The position numbers were made by a program, and so were the translations under genes. This document shows positions 34,974 to 45,238 of a stretch of DNA of 64,000 nucleotides, one piece after another. The stretch comes from Perkinsus marinus ATCC 50983 (lineage: Eukaryota > Perkinsozoa > Perkinsida > Perkinsidae): positions 32,015 to 96,014 of the forward strand of contig NW_003205565.1 in assembly GCF_000006405.1 (NCBI RefSeq), read 5' to 3'. Under the pieces are notes generated by a model that saw only the letters and a program-made list of their open reading frames with translations, did no database searches and was not told the origin of the DNA. Position 1 is the stretch's first letter, and each line of letters starts with the position of its first letter.

Positions 34974-37574
34974 CTACAACAGCTTGAGGTTAACGGTGTG
35001 TACAATAGTAGGTCTGTTATCTTTATCACCATCTTTGATGATTTCGACTCTGTTAGTGCCCACCTGTTGGATCACTCTTGCAGGAATCCATCTACGTTGT
35101 AATTTGGGGACATTTCCGGTTACACGTACAAGAACATCCAGGCCTGGCTTTAACTTTTTGGCCGATGGGCTTCTAAATACAGATTGTAAATAACCATATG
35201 ATTCATGGCACTCTATTGGTACTTCAGGTCTTATGCTTGGCTTAAAGCGAAACACCATTGCGTGAGGACTCACACCTCCTCTCTTTGATGATGGAGTCAC
35301 ATTATATTGGTAAGCTGCTTCTTTCGCATATTGCATGAACATATTTATGGACATTGCTGTACTTGTATTATGAGCACGCAAGTATTCGTTCAGATAACGA
35401 TGCCATCTCTCGATTTTCCCATTTGCAAAACTGGCGTTTATTGGTGTAACGATGTGGGCTATGTTCCATCGCTCTAGTGCATCTTGCAACTCGTGGCTTA
35501 CAAATTGACTTCCATTATCACTATGCAGGATCAACGGCCTACGGTGAAACGTATCGAAGATCGATGTGAGGAAATCCTTCACATTGGTCGACGTAGGAGC
35601 ATTCGCGCTAGGTCTAATTGACACGTAGTTTGAATGACTATCGATCGCTGTTATTGCATAATAACGGCTAGTTCCATCGACTAATTGGCGATACGGTCCG
35701 CATATGTCAATATGTAATCTGTCCCAACATCTGGGAGCCACAGCTATTGAATGTAATGGCACTAATGGTTTTCTATCATTTGGAAAAGCTTTTGCTGATG
35801 AGCATACGCTACACTTGAATGCATTGCATTCCGATGCCAATCCAGGCATATTCACCCATTCTTTGAGTTTGGCAAATTGTGCGGCACGCCCTTCGTGATT
35901 GTGCGTCAGGATGAGCAGTTTTTGTGCGCTAGTGCGGGGAATATCAACTTTGCCGTTTACTATGGGGAATTCTACTAGCCAGTCTCGTAATGCTTGTGAT
36001 CGTTCTTTGCTAACGCCTATTATTTGAATTGGTGATACTATGTCACTCTCTTCACCATTTATTTCTCTCAGTACCTTGCTGAAATGAACCAACAATTCAT
36101 TTGGTAGTCTCGATGGCATGTCAGCTTTATTTTGATGTGATGGAATATCACGAACGATTAGCGATATATTATACGCTCGCTTTATATCTTCTATAAGTTG
36201 TAAGCGTCCTTCTATTGCATTACGACACATTCCCTTAATATGTGCCCAATTCCGTTCATTCGACCGAGTTAACCAGAATTTGACAGATCTATTATCAACG
36301 TATAAATGAACTGTTTTGGATTTAATATCATATGCTCGCATATAATCTATGACTAACTCTAGACCTCGTAAGACTCCTTCTGTTTCTGCCACGTTGATAT
36401 GGCGTTTGCATCCTGCCTTCCGAAGCCATGACCTATCTTCGATCTCCTGATCACCAAAACACAGTACGGCTGCTATTCCGTACGAGGATGCGTCGGTATA
36501 CAGATACCATTCTTGATTAGGATTAATTTGCCATTTTCCATGACATGGGTCATTTTGTTTTATGTATAATGCAACATGTTTCCACAAATGTTGAATTTGT
36601 GTTGGCAATATGTAATTATACTGAGAATCCTCTTTGGGTTTCGCAGCTGCACTCACACGAGTGAGCATTGCTGCCACCAACCGTAACCACGATGCGACAG
36701 GGTACACTGTAACTAGTTTGCCTACTAACGATGCCAATTCTGAGCGGGTTTTTGGGACGGTATCTAGTTCCTTCTGTATTGATTTTCCTCTCGTCCATTG
36801 ACCATCTTTCGTGATATGTATACCTAGTAGTGTTGAACCAATCACTTTTTGGGGTGGTTTCGTATTGAACGAATTCTTAGACAGGGACGATTGTACTTCC
36901 TTCAAGTCTTCCTCTGCTACTAAGATGTCATCAACATATTTTTTGACCGGCTTATGTGTTTTAGTTTCGTTCAGCGTTGTTGTCACAGCGCCATCTAGAG
37001 CCTTTCCTGATATATTAAGTCCAAACCCCGCTCGTGTCATTTTATATGTTTGTTGATTCTTTGGCAAATGAACGAATCTGCAACATTGATATACTTGTTG
37101 CTCTGGGGGTACACGTAGTTGCATGTATGCGTGTTTGATATCTACGATGAAACTGTGTTCTGGATTGTATGTACGCCATACTCTTATTACTTCCGTTGCT
37201 GATGTTGGCTTTCCGCCAGAATTTGGAAATGATTCAATTCTTTGATTTAACCATGTATAATCTAGACATACTCTTACTGGTGTAGTGCGTCCGAGTGAAA
37301 CTACGGGGAGGGTAGTTATCCATCCTTTCACGTTTTTTGGATCAATTGGTTCGAAATACCCTCTATTAATCATATCATCTATTGACTTATGGTACAATTC
37401 TAACTCTGCGTTTGATAGTTTCTGCATTGCACCTGGGTAATATGGTGGCTTGTATACAACTGACTCGGGTTTATCTTTCCATTTCCACTCAACTTCCCAC
37501 CTAAAAGCATTCGGTTCTATTTCTTTCCGACGAAGTGTCACTGACACTTCTGTCAGTGTCAGTGGACCTGACAC
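34974..37574 (-). CDS. Retrotransposon pol: RT, RNase H, integrase
   Basis: An open frame of 866 codons in the LTR element. The reverse transcriptase has VRVCLDYTWLNQRI and the catalytic YVDDILVAEED. The RNase H part has LYTDASSYGIAAVL and HLYVDNRSVKFW. The integrase has a zinc-binding-like N-terminus, then DRLHIDICGPY, ILHSDNGSQFVSHEL and ANGKIERWHRYLNEYL, the three acidic blocks. Integrase placed last fits Ty3/gypsy or BEL/Pao rather than Ty1/copia. The YVDD box is less usual for gypsy, so the family is left open between these. Confidence 0.9.
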   Translation of the reverse strand: MSGPLTLTEVSVTLRRKEIEPNAFRWEVEWKWKDKPESVVYKPPYYPGAMQKLSNAELELYHKSIDDMINRGYFEPIDPKNVKGWITTLPVVSLGRTTPVRVCLDYTWLNQRIESFPNSGGKPTSATEVIRVWRTYNPEHSFIVDIKHAYMQLRVPPEQQVYQCCRFVHLPKNQQTYKMTRAGFGLNISGKALDGAVTTTLNETKTHKPVKKYVDDILVAEEDLKEVQSSLSKNSFNTKPPQKVIGSTLLGIHITKDGQWTRGKSIQKELDTVPKTRSELASLVGKLVTVYPVASWLRLVAAMLTRVSAAAKPKEDSQYNYILPTQIQHLWKHVALYIKQNDPCHGKWQINPNQEWYLYTDASSYGIAAVLCFGDQEIEDRSWLRKAGCKRHINVAETEGVLRGLELVIDYMRAYDIKSKTVHLYVDNRSVKFWLTRSNERNWAHIKGMCRNAIEGRLQLIEDIKRAYNISLIVRDIPSHQNKADMPSRLPNELLVHFSKVLREINGEESDIVSPIQIIGVSKERSQALRDWLVEFPIVNGKVDIPRTSAQKLLILTHNHEGRAAQFAKLKEWVNMPGLASECNAFKCSVCSSAKAFPNDRKPLVPLHSIAVAPRCWDRLHIDICGPYRQLVDGTSRYYAITAIDSHSNYVSIRPSANAPTSTNVKDFLTSIFDTFHRRPLILHSDNGSQFVSHELQDALERWNIAHIVTPINASFANGKIERWHRYLNEYLRAHNTSTAMSINMFMQYAKEAAYQYNVTPSSKRGGVSPHAMVFRFKPSIRPEVPIECHESYGYLQSVFRSPSAKKLKPGLDVLVRVTGNVPKLQRRWIPARVIQQVGTNRVEIIKDGDKDNRPTIVHTVNLKLL

Positions 37575-38977
37575 TTGGGTTTCGAAACCACAGAGCCGAA
37601 ACCTGGACCCGAAACCAGACCTGACAGGTCTGGTTGCTCGATTATGAGTTCTTTTCCATTACTTTTCGATATGATATTTGATTCTAATTCTGATCTTTTC
37701 CGTTTGGGTGTATTCTTTTCTTCACTATTGTGTTTCACTGTGTCCCGTAATGGAACCGCAACTCCAAAAGATATCGGTGAGTTTTCATTTACATCATTCC
37801 CTACAGCATGATTTAGATTTATCTCAACTACTTCATTACTAGTCGTCATTGGTTTAATTACTAGCTCACCGCATAATCTTACCCAATCCATACCAAAAAT
37901 TGCATCTATTTTCCTTCCACCAATTGACAGTATACTTGCTTTTCGCAGTATCCACGGTTGAACTATAACACCACACAAACTTAATGCTGGACCATTATTG
38001 AGTTTATACGCTTCACACTTCCCGGCGACACTACCGAGCATCAGCTTTTGGCTCACAGGGTATACCTGATAACAATGACTTGCATCTGCTAACCTTTCAC
38101 TTACTAGGCTTACTGTGCATCCAGTATCGATCATCCCATACCTGATGCTATCACTGCTCTCGGTTAATCTGAATGTAACAGAGAGATAACGGCTCTCATT
38201 AGTATCTAGCATACCCATGATTACATTATTATTACTGTCGCTACTACTGGGCTGACTGGGGCAATCCTTAGCTACATGGCCACGGCCATTACAACAGTAA
38301 CATCTCACTGGTGATAAAGAGTTATCACTCTTATAAATGGTTCTATTCCGGAAACCAAATCTACCTTTGCCCTTCCAGGTCCGGCCCTTTCCTCTGAAGC
38401 CCTTTCCTTTGCCTTTCTCCTTTCCTTTCCCTTTTACAGAAGGGTAGGAAGGGTAAGCTGAAACAGCAGCTATGGCTCCCTGGCTCTCATCAATCTTAAT
38501 GCTCTTTGCCAATCTGAGGCAGCCCTCTACAATATCACCACGAGACTCCCAAAGAGTCTTCCACTGACTTTTCAGGGCTGGTAACCCTGGAATATCACTC
38601 GGCAAACCTTCCCAGAACATAAGGCAAGCTGCTGAGTTCATCCATGTTTGGTCGAGCTTGATACCCGATGGTCTCGATAATGATACCAAACGTTGTAACT
38701 CGGTAAGGAACTCAGCTGGAGATTCATTAGGACGGAGCTTACGATTGATGAACTGGTGCCAGCTCTTAAATAGATCCATACCATACCTATCTATCAACAC
38801 CATTCGGGCTTTACGATAGAGCTTGTCATCCTCGGCTACAGTAACGTGTGATGAGGGACAGACGTTGGCTTCGATTGTCGTGTAAGCACCACCTTGGAGA
38901 TTGAGGCGTAACAAGGCGAACTTCTTACCGGGAGGGACACGGTTACCTAGCATATCCAACCTTGAAGGTTGAATCAA
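37559..38977 (-). CDS. Retrotransposon gag with protease motif
   Basis: An open frame of 472 codons upstream of pol in the LTR element. A helical capsid-like part (LFKSWHQFINRKLRPNESPA) is followed by a Lys/Gly-rich stretch, a CCHC knuckle (RCYCCNGRGHVAKDCP) and an aspartic protease motif (GMIDTGCTVSLVSERL). It overlaps the pol frame by a few bases. Confidence 0.88.
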   Translation of the reverse strand: MIQPSRLDMLGNRVPPGKKFALLRLNLQGGAYTTIEANVCPSSHVTVAEDDKLYRKARMVLIDRYGMDLFKSWHQFINRKLRPNESPAEFLTELQRLVSLSRPSGIKLDQTWMNSAACLMFWEGLPSDIPGLPALKSQWKTLWESRGDIVEGCLRLAKSIKIDESQGAIAAVSAYPSYPSVKGKGKEKGKGKGFRGKGRTWKGKGRFGFRNRTIYKSDNSLSPVRCYCCNGRGHVAKDCPSQPSSSDSNNNVIMGMLDTNESRYLSVTFRLTESSDSIRYGMIDTGCTVSLVSERLADASHCYQVYPVSQKLMLGSVAGKCEAYKLNNGPALSLCGVIVQPWILRKASILSIGGRKIDAIFGMDWVRLCGELVIKPMTTSNEVVEINLNHAVGNDVNENSPISFGVAVPLRDTVKHNSEEKNTPKRKRSELESNIISKSNGKELIIEQPDLSGLVSGPGFGSVVSKPKCQVH

Positions 38978-39390
38978 ATCTGGTTAGCCAAGGTACAGGG
39001 TCTTCTTTCCCACTGTAGGGAGAAGGCATTATAGAGAATGTTCTCAAAGTGCCACTTATAACCGATGTGGTTGTTGACGATGGACTGGAAGTAGTAGTTG
39101 TAGTAGTAGTGAGGGCAGTAGTATTCTTGGTCTGGCTACTTTCAGCGGTATCGTCTTTGCCAGGCTGTTCAGAACAGCCTGTTCTTGACCGGTATTAGAG
39201 GAACTATTCTTCCCAGTCTCCTCCTCCTCGTGCTCGTCGGTAGTACCATGGCCCGTCTCGTTGACAACGTTGGACTCGGCCTGAGTGTTCTCATCAACCA
39301 GATGTTCTTCCTCCTCGGTACCCAAGGCGGCAACAAAGTCATAGAGGTTCTCGTCGTCGAGGTCGTTAATAGTCGAGGGTCTGGGCACCA

Positions 39391-39561
39391 TGTGGTAAGT
39401 TAACACAAGCAAGATAGGAATGTAGATAAGTCGTAATAACATTGGAATGGAAAGAGATAAGACTACAGCTTAAAGGCTTAATACAGCTTAGCTCAAACCG
39501 ATCAGTATGACATAACGAGTATATCGATTACCATGGCGAGCGCGATTGTCATCATATCACA
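39391..39561 (-). repeat. LTR (5' side of the element)
   Basis: A 171-bp terminal repeat. A further open frame (39056-39442) starts within it and encodes an acidic stretch that may be the leading part of gag. Confidence 0.95.
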
Positions 39562-40220
39562 GTGATAGCATACAGCATTCTGAAGAAACAGTTGAAGATT
39601 TCAATTCTTCCACTCGAAAGCCAGGACGATGACTATTACTGTAATTATTGTAATAGTATTACAGCATCGAACTGCCCTATTCTGATGGTGGATCGGTTCC
39701 CAGGCACATAAAAAGTGTGAAAAAGATAGGTTCACGTATATATGTCATGGCTTCCGACTCCGAAGAATATCGTCTTCATTGGTTTGAAGTCGAATCCTTA
39801 ACTGATGGAGGAGAGCTCAATGTATCGCAGGGGTGCATTTTGCTCGATTCGCGAATCGGATTGGCAGTCGATCCAAGTATGGGCATCGCGGGGAACCACA
39901 GCGCCGTTGCTATCCTCGGGTGGGTTCCAGCGTGGTATTGTATGGTGGAAGTATTACTCGATGTAGCATCGGGCAGACTAAGATGGATTCACCACATGTT
40001 TTCACGGCCCGGATCTAGGCTTGGCTGTTGTCTCTGGGACGATTTCTTATGTGTCTGTCATTACACGACAATTCCGGTGATTGACTTTTTGCGGTCATCC
40101 TCTGGAGCGCTGGAAACTCTTTTCTCTGTCGAGCTTCTCAATACTCCGTGTGGTTTTGCCTCCTTGAGCAGGAGGTGCTTATTGGCGACATCATACGTGT
40201 GAGCTATACGAAAGGGTCTG

Positions 40221-40313
40221 TCGCTACCAACTTGGTAGCGATCCACTGGATCGTTCTAGCCTAGAACTTATAAGAGATAGGAGACAGTCTCCTACCAGAG
40301 TCACTCTGGTAGG
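40221..40313. repeat. Five tandem palindromes, each with a one-base centre
   Basis: Perfect palindromes lie at 40221-40241 (10-bp arms), 40239-40253 (7), 40253-40267 (7), 40278-40294 (8) and 40291-40313 (11). Each is centred on a single unpaired base. Neighbours overlap by 1-4 bases, except for a gap of 10 bases between the third and fourth. They begin 18 bases after the stop of the host gene. Confidence 0.92.
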
Positions 40314-41116
40314 TGAGGTGATGTTGCCTGCTAGAACTGTAGGCCTTTTCCGGATACACTTGCGAACAATCTTTGTTCCTTAGTTTGATTAGTTTGTTTC
40401 GGTATATTCAACTGATGGGAGAACTCTCCTGTTCTGTTCATGGTGGTTTGTAAGACCAAGGTCAAGTTGAGTGTGCGGTTTGGGTTCAAGGTGGTATAGC
40501 AACTCTTTTAGGGTGTTGGGCTTTGGCCTTTCATCACCAAAATCAGTCAACATAATCCATCGATGACAGAGCTACAGGCGGCGTATTGAGAAATAGTTGA
40601 GGTCGCGGTATTCATTTGGGGGCTATCTGGATTGGCATTGATAGGATCCTGATTCGTACTTCTGGTGCTATGAGTCATAGGCTATGTGGAATCGGATGAT
40701 GACGACTAACATAATTGATTATTCTCCACACCATATATTCAAGTACATTCAACCTATTTCATTTTCATTCAGCCTATCTGCTCACTTGAAAGATTCGCCC
40801 GAGTTGTGAGGAAACGGTTGCGAGTGAACCGGCAGAAGATTCATCCTTCAGTTATTAGTATCTGAGTTTTGTGGTCTCTCCAGCCGTCATTCGCCTTTCG
40901 GCGAACCTTGTCCCGTCGCTCTACTTGTGGCTCTTCTACCTTTCTGAGCTACCGAGGTTATCGTATACTTGCTTCTATACTATCTGGGTGGCTCTGCGTT
41001 CTTTTGATTCGGGAGATCATCAAAAGATCTTACACTATGACCCATACTCGGTACTGTGTCTTCGCATCATGCGAATCGCATGCGACGAGAGAAGTCTGCC
41101 GAATCTTCCTGGATGA

Positions 41117-41298
41117 GCTGACGCCGTCAGCCTGACGGTCGTTATGCCTTCTGGATTACTCTTTCAGGATGTTGCGGCAAACGTTGCCGTCGCCGACGGC
41201 CAGTCGGAAACCTGCCGATAGAAGACAATTTTCGGTACTCAACGTCTCACAGCCGAAACTCAACAGGAAACCCAACGATCTGAACTTCAGATTCTGAA
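41117..41298. repeat. Palindrome cluster
   Basis: One-base-centre palindromes lie at 41117-41131 (7-bp arms), 41124-41138 (7, sharing an arm with the previous one), 41186-41200 (7), 41278-41292 (7) and 41286-41298 (6, sharing an arm). Confidence 0.8.
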
Positions 41299-41554
41299 TG
41301 ACGAGCCTCCAAGGACTCATCAAACTCGTCCATCGGGGACCCGCCTGGCAGTCTTTGTGTAACAGGGACATTACAGGCGCCTGTGTAACCGGTAGCATTG
41401 ATGTAGCTCGTTGATATGCGGGATGCAGCGACCATCATAGGGATGATATGTTCATTTTCCTCACATTTCAAGGATGATCGTTCTCGACGAGTTCAGTCGA
41501 GATACATATTCATTCCGATCTGTGTGACGCCACCGACTGGCAGGAGATATAGAA

Positions 41555-41595
41555 CTTCATATTGTGCCTTCTATAATAGAAGGCGTAATATGAAG
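41555..41595. repeat. 41-base hairpin
   Basis: A 9-bp inner palindrome around one A (41566-41584) is enclosed by a further 9-bp perfect arm pair, with a two-base mismatch between them. Confidence 0.85.
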
Positions 41596-41970
41596 AGCCT
41601 GTTTCATGTCTCCGGCATAACTTCTCAACTAGAGCTCAAATAGAGCTGAAATTGTGTATATAGGCTCTCGTGACACTATTATATTGTTTAGATACGTCGA
41701 GATCAAATTCTCAACAAGAATTTTTTGGCCACGTTTTCCACCAAGGTGATGGTACTGGTAAAAATTTGCAGCATCCCCACTGCGTCCAAAACCTGGAAGA
41801 ATGGATATTAATTGACCCAAGCGATAGCTCAGCAAGTATGGGGCATCGCTGGAGAGAGATGATCAGCCTCAAAGATTTCTGGGATACTTGACTCCGCGTG
41901 ACCGGCTGGGGGACACCCGAAGGCCTGGCGCTGCACGTCTGTGCTTCCGATTTCCAATTCTCAGTTTTCC

Positions 41971-42089
41971 GATCTCAATGAGATCATCTCATCCAGTGTC
42001 ACTGGATCGGCTTTTCATCGGACAGGAGAATCACTGGACCAGTGATTCGCCTGCCCAATAAAAAGCGAGATTCTCCTGACAGGAGAATC
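41971..42089. repeat. Four tandem palindromes
   Basis: They lie at 41971-41985 (7-bp arms, centre A), 41991-42007 (8, centre T), 42023-42053 (31 bases with one mismatched pair, centre A) and 42069-42089 (10, centre A). The word CAGGAGAATC recurs in the last two. Confidence 0.9.
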
Positions 42090-42206
42090 GCGTTCACAGT
42101 TGTAACCGATACACCCGGGGCGTGGACCACCCTCTGCATCTCAGCCAAGAGAACCGACGATCTTTCAACCAGGTAAGAATCATAATATCGCTTCTCTCCA
42201 CGTAAT

Positions 42207-42253
42207 GGAGGCCGATCAGCCTCCTGGATCCATCTTTCTGAAAGATTCTTTCA
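42207..42253. repeat. Palindrome cluster
   Basis: A hairpin with 6-bp arms and a 6-base loop (42207-42224) is followed by overlapping one-base-centre palindromes at 42232-42246 and 42239-42253. Confidence 0.75.
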
Positions 42254-42514
42254 TACTCGACCTTGAACTTCTCGCACAAACGGTCATCCGCCTCTCTCCG
42301 TTGGAGCACTTAGAGCAGCATTGGCACCACCAGTTCGGACACCTTGGTGAGGCCGTTCCTCACGTAGCACTTCTGCCACCGCAGCAAGGGCATCTCGGAC
42401 TGGGTTAAGCTGCTCTTGTTGCTCAAGATCGGGATGCTCCTCAGGGTCACGCCGCAGGTCTTTCCGACCATCAGGATTGGGGTCTGCACGTCGTCGTAAA
42501 ATTTCGACCTTCGT

Positions 42515-42614
42515 NNNNNNNNNNNNNNNNNNNNNNNNNNNNNNNNNNNNNNNNNNNNNNNNNNNNNNNNNNNNNNNNNNNNNNNNNNNNNNNNNNNNNN
42601 NNNNNNNNNNNNNN
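42515..42614. other. Assembly gap (100 N)
   Basis: Exactly 100 Ns, the conventional length for a gap of unknown size. Palindrome clusters lie on both sides. Confidence 0.99.
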
Positions 42615-42920
42615 TTGTGCGGGCAACTGAACGTGACGCGGCCTATCGAGTTGACGATCAGGGCCCTGCTGTTCGCTTGGAATCTGATTCGTCGGGCTGT
42701 CGTTGGGCATATTGTTGTACGACAAAAAGGGAGGCAAAGCTCTGACAGAAGCACAGTGTGCACTGCACGCCGTGCAGACTTGAGGTGTTTGCGAATCAGC
42801 TCGATGGTAAGTTATCGAGTATCGTTCTCTCCCTTCGCTCTGTCATTCCTCCGATGACTCAGAAGTATCGGGGACTTTCGAGGTCTTCTCTGCTGAATAG
42901 TGAGCAGCTTGAACCTGCCA

Positions 42921-43031
42921 GCTTCTAATAGAAGCCTTCTATAGGCGCCAGTCCCGGATGGAATTCAACATCAAATATCACTTCATTTCCTCTCAGAGAG
43001 GCCCCCTGTGTGCGGCAGCCGCACTGCGGCT
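42921..43031. repeat. Palindrome cluster
   Basis: Chained pairs lie at 42921-42935 and 42928-42942 (7-bp arms, one arm shared). A single one lies at 42989-43001, and another chained pair at 43010-43024 and 43017-43031. Confidence 0.85.
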
Positions 43032-44203
43032 TCATCTTGGGATAGTTGGCCGTCACCCTTCATCTGGCAAGCAGAATACCAGCTGCGCGAGAGTGAGGTT
43101 TACTTGGAGTAGTTCGGACGCTTCTGACTGCTAGTCTGAAGGAATCCCTTCCGGATTCAACCCATCTCTAGCTATCTTTGCCCTGATTTAGGTGCTGTAC
43201 TGGCGCAGATGCTAGACAGACAGTTGATGGAACAGGATACGGTGCAGATATCTTGACGCCGAGCCCGCGCTCTTCAACGATTCTGGTGATTGTTTGTGTA
43301 ATCACTGCAGATCACTTCCAGAACGGAAGAATTCTCCGATGACGCTTATGCTGCCATTAAGAGTAATGCTCCAAAATCACATTCACCATGATCAAATTGA
43401 CGATACCACTTCGACTCTGTCCCAACACCAACGATAACGATAGTTCTCCTCACGTTTGCCCGGGGGGCCCCTGCCAGCGGTCCAACTTCTCGGGATCGAC
43501 CTCACAAGGCAGGGTCAGTTACCATTAGTTGGTATTGACACGTAGGTTCGTTGCATCCTTGCTCGCCGTATGGATCATGTATCTGAGATTTAATTTTCCT
43601 GCAAGAGTTTCCCTCGGCGGATGCCTATGGTAGCAATCTGGCCGATCACAGTGACCCTGTGAGAGTGTTGAGTTTTCATGAGTCATTGGAATTGCAAGGC
43701 AGCGTACACCCGAGCCCGTTATCTATACCTTTTTGAACCCCTGGGTAAAGGCGTCAGCGCCGTCCGCTGATAGTATCTATGGATGGTGCGGGACGTGAGC
43801 TCGGCAATCTTCAAAGTCTCAGCTGTGGAGGTAATGGCTGCAGCGTAGCCGTCCTTAACTGCCTCTGCTGTGAAGAGACTTAACAAAGATATCATGGGAA
43901 ACTAATACACGTAATATGTGTGAGGATCAAACCCACTCAAGGCGGCTCTTACACTTCCTTACAAACGAGATAGATGAGATAACACAAGGCGCGAAGATCA
44001 ACATCTTGCCATACCGTAAGAGATAGTATAAAGCGTAATGAAGTTCGTGCATTGAAGAATACATAGGGGTCCTGTCGAAGGCAATGGCGAGAACGTCTTC
44101 AAGATGAAACCGCTGCGACGTAGGTTGCCGGCGCTCCACTCCTTGAGAAGGGGGGGGGGGGTTCGCCGTGTCGAAGTTCCCCCGACCTCGTTAGAGTCTT
44201 GCC

Positions 44204-44265
44204 CCAGAGTGAGTACTCCAGGAGTACTCACTCTGGCAGGAAAAAACGTAGGACCTACGTTTTTT
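44204..44265. repeat. 33-bp and 25-bp perfect palindromes in tandem
   Basis: Bases 44204-44236 have 16-bp arms around one A. Bases 44241-44265 have 12-bp arms around one A. Only four bases separate them. Confidence 0.93.
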
Positions 44266-44543
44266 GTCGTGGGTGCTTAAAGCAATCCTTGCCAATCCGT
44301 CGTCCATCTTTGGGACGAATCAGGTGGCTGACGACTCCACCTAAGTGATAACGGAGACGATTCGTCTCTGGCTACTGAGGGTACTCACCCATCCATATGG
44401 GTGCCGTTACGTACGGATGGACCCTCGTACACCTCCAGCAAGCACTCCCCCTTGTGAGGGACACCGTCCTGGTGCTTCTCCCCACACGATGGAGCTTGCT
44501 TCTACCGTACCTTCTGAAAAACCTATCCTGATGCATCTTTGGC

Positions 44544-44573
44544 AACGCAACGCAACGCAACGCAACGCAACGC
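44544..44573. repeat. (CAACG)n simple repeat
   Basis: About five to six head-to-tail CAACG units. The same word, about three units, returns at 45138-45152 on the other side of the LINE remnant. Confidence 0.9.
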
Positions 44574-45137
44574 CTATTACCGGGGCGTTACACGCCTGTT
44601 GGCGTATCGCCCTTACAACGACTGATGCACGCTAGAGTGGTAAGGAGCGGCAGCGAAATCCCCTGTCATGACAGAAATGAAAGAAGAAAGGTCAAAGAAA
44701 GACAAACGTGACCAGCGGACGAGTCTCCTAATCCCACACAGCACGAGTAGGAGTTACCTACAGAGGGAGATCACAGGTGAAGGTGGCTGGCTTTGGCAAG
44801 GGTGAGTGAAACTTGAAGCAGTTCCTTAGTGGAGTAGAGGAGCATGAAGAAGTACTTGTCTTCGAGGTTGGGTTGTACTGGTGTAGAAATGAAGGATGGC
44901 CGGAATCTGTTCAAACCTGGGCAATAAAGAAGGAGATGACGTACCGAATAGGCAGAATTGTTACATAGTGGACATAGGGCAGGGTGATAGAGGGGTAGAA
45001 CACCTTGCCGAAGGCGGTAGATAAGCATCTTTGGCCCTCTTCCTCACCTTCCCTTTCGACGCAAGCTTGCTTCTCGCATATTGCAGAAAGGCATCTTCGC
45101 TCCGCTTGAACTTGCTCAATAACTTGAGCCTCATTTT
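44574..45137 (-). mobile_element. LINE (non-LTR retrotransposon) 3' remnant
   Basis: A minus frame (44771-45028) has CPLCNNSAYSVRHLLLYCPG, the zinc-finger-like C-terminal motif that follows the reverse transcriptase in many LINEs. Just upstream, another frame (to 45146) has a basic helical stretch (KLLSKFKRSEDAFLQYARSK), so the copy appears frame-shifted and 5'-truncated; the RT core itself is missing. (CAACG)n repeats on both sides could be the target duplication. Confidence 0.55.
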
Positions 45138-45238
45138 GCAACGCAACGCAACTTGAATAATTTTGTGGCGAGCGATATTTTCCGCGTCGTTCGATCTCTG
45201 GTTCGAGCTTCTTTTTCGAACATGATTCCCGAAGTTTG

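Larger units (their letters stand above)
34779..39561 (-). mobile_element. LTR retrotransposon, Ty3/gypsy-like order, young
   Basis: A 4.8-kb element read on the minus strand. Its ends are 171-bp direct repeats (34779-34949 and 39391-39561) that begin TGTGGTAAG and end ATATCACA. They are flanked by a 5-bp target duplication, GTGAT. The repeats differ at about 2 of 171 positions, so the insertion is recent. Internal parts in order are a gag-like region with a CCHC knuckle, an aspartic protease motif, reverse transcriptase, RNase H and integrase. The gag and pol frames overlap slightly, as in families that use programmed frameshifting. It looks nearly whole, with perhaps one break near the 5' side. 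Confidence 0.93.
34360..40202 (+). pseudogene. Unidentified host gene split by an LTR retrotransposon
   Basis: A host frame begins near 34360 (MLRVSMFLPRDVRIDGIFLK) and runs through LVERCSVERHWGLVSVKGGF and KKSFLFKPGVLAHVGESFF to the left end of the retrotransposon at 34779. On the far side (39567 onward) the same frame continues for about 50 codons (KKQLKISILPLESQDDDYY), and a further exon at 39717-40202 reads GSRIYVMASDSEEYRLHWFE and ends RRCLLATSYV. The insertion lies inside coding sequence, so this copy is probably inactive unless another allele is intact. No domain is recognised; the mix of strands and aromatic residues suggests a beta-rich fold. Confidence 0.55.
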
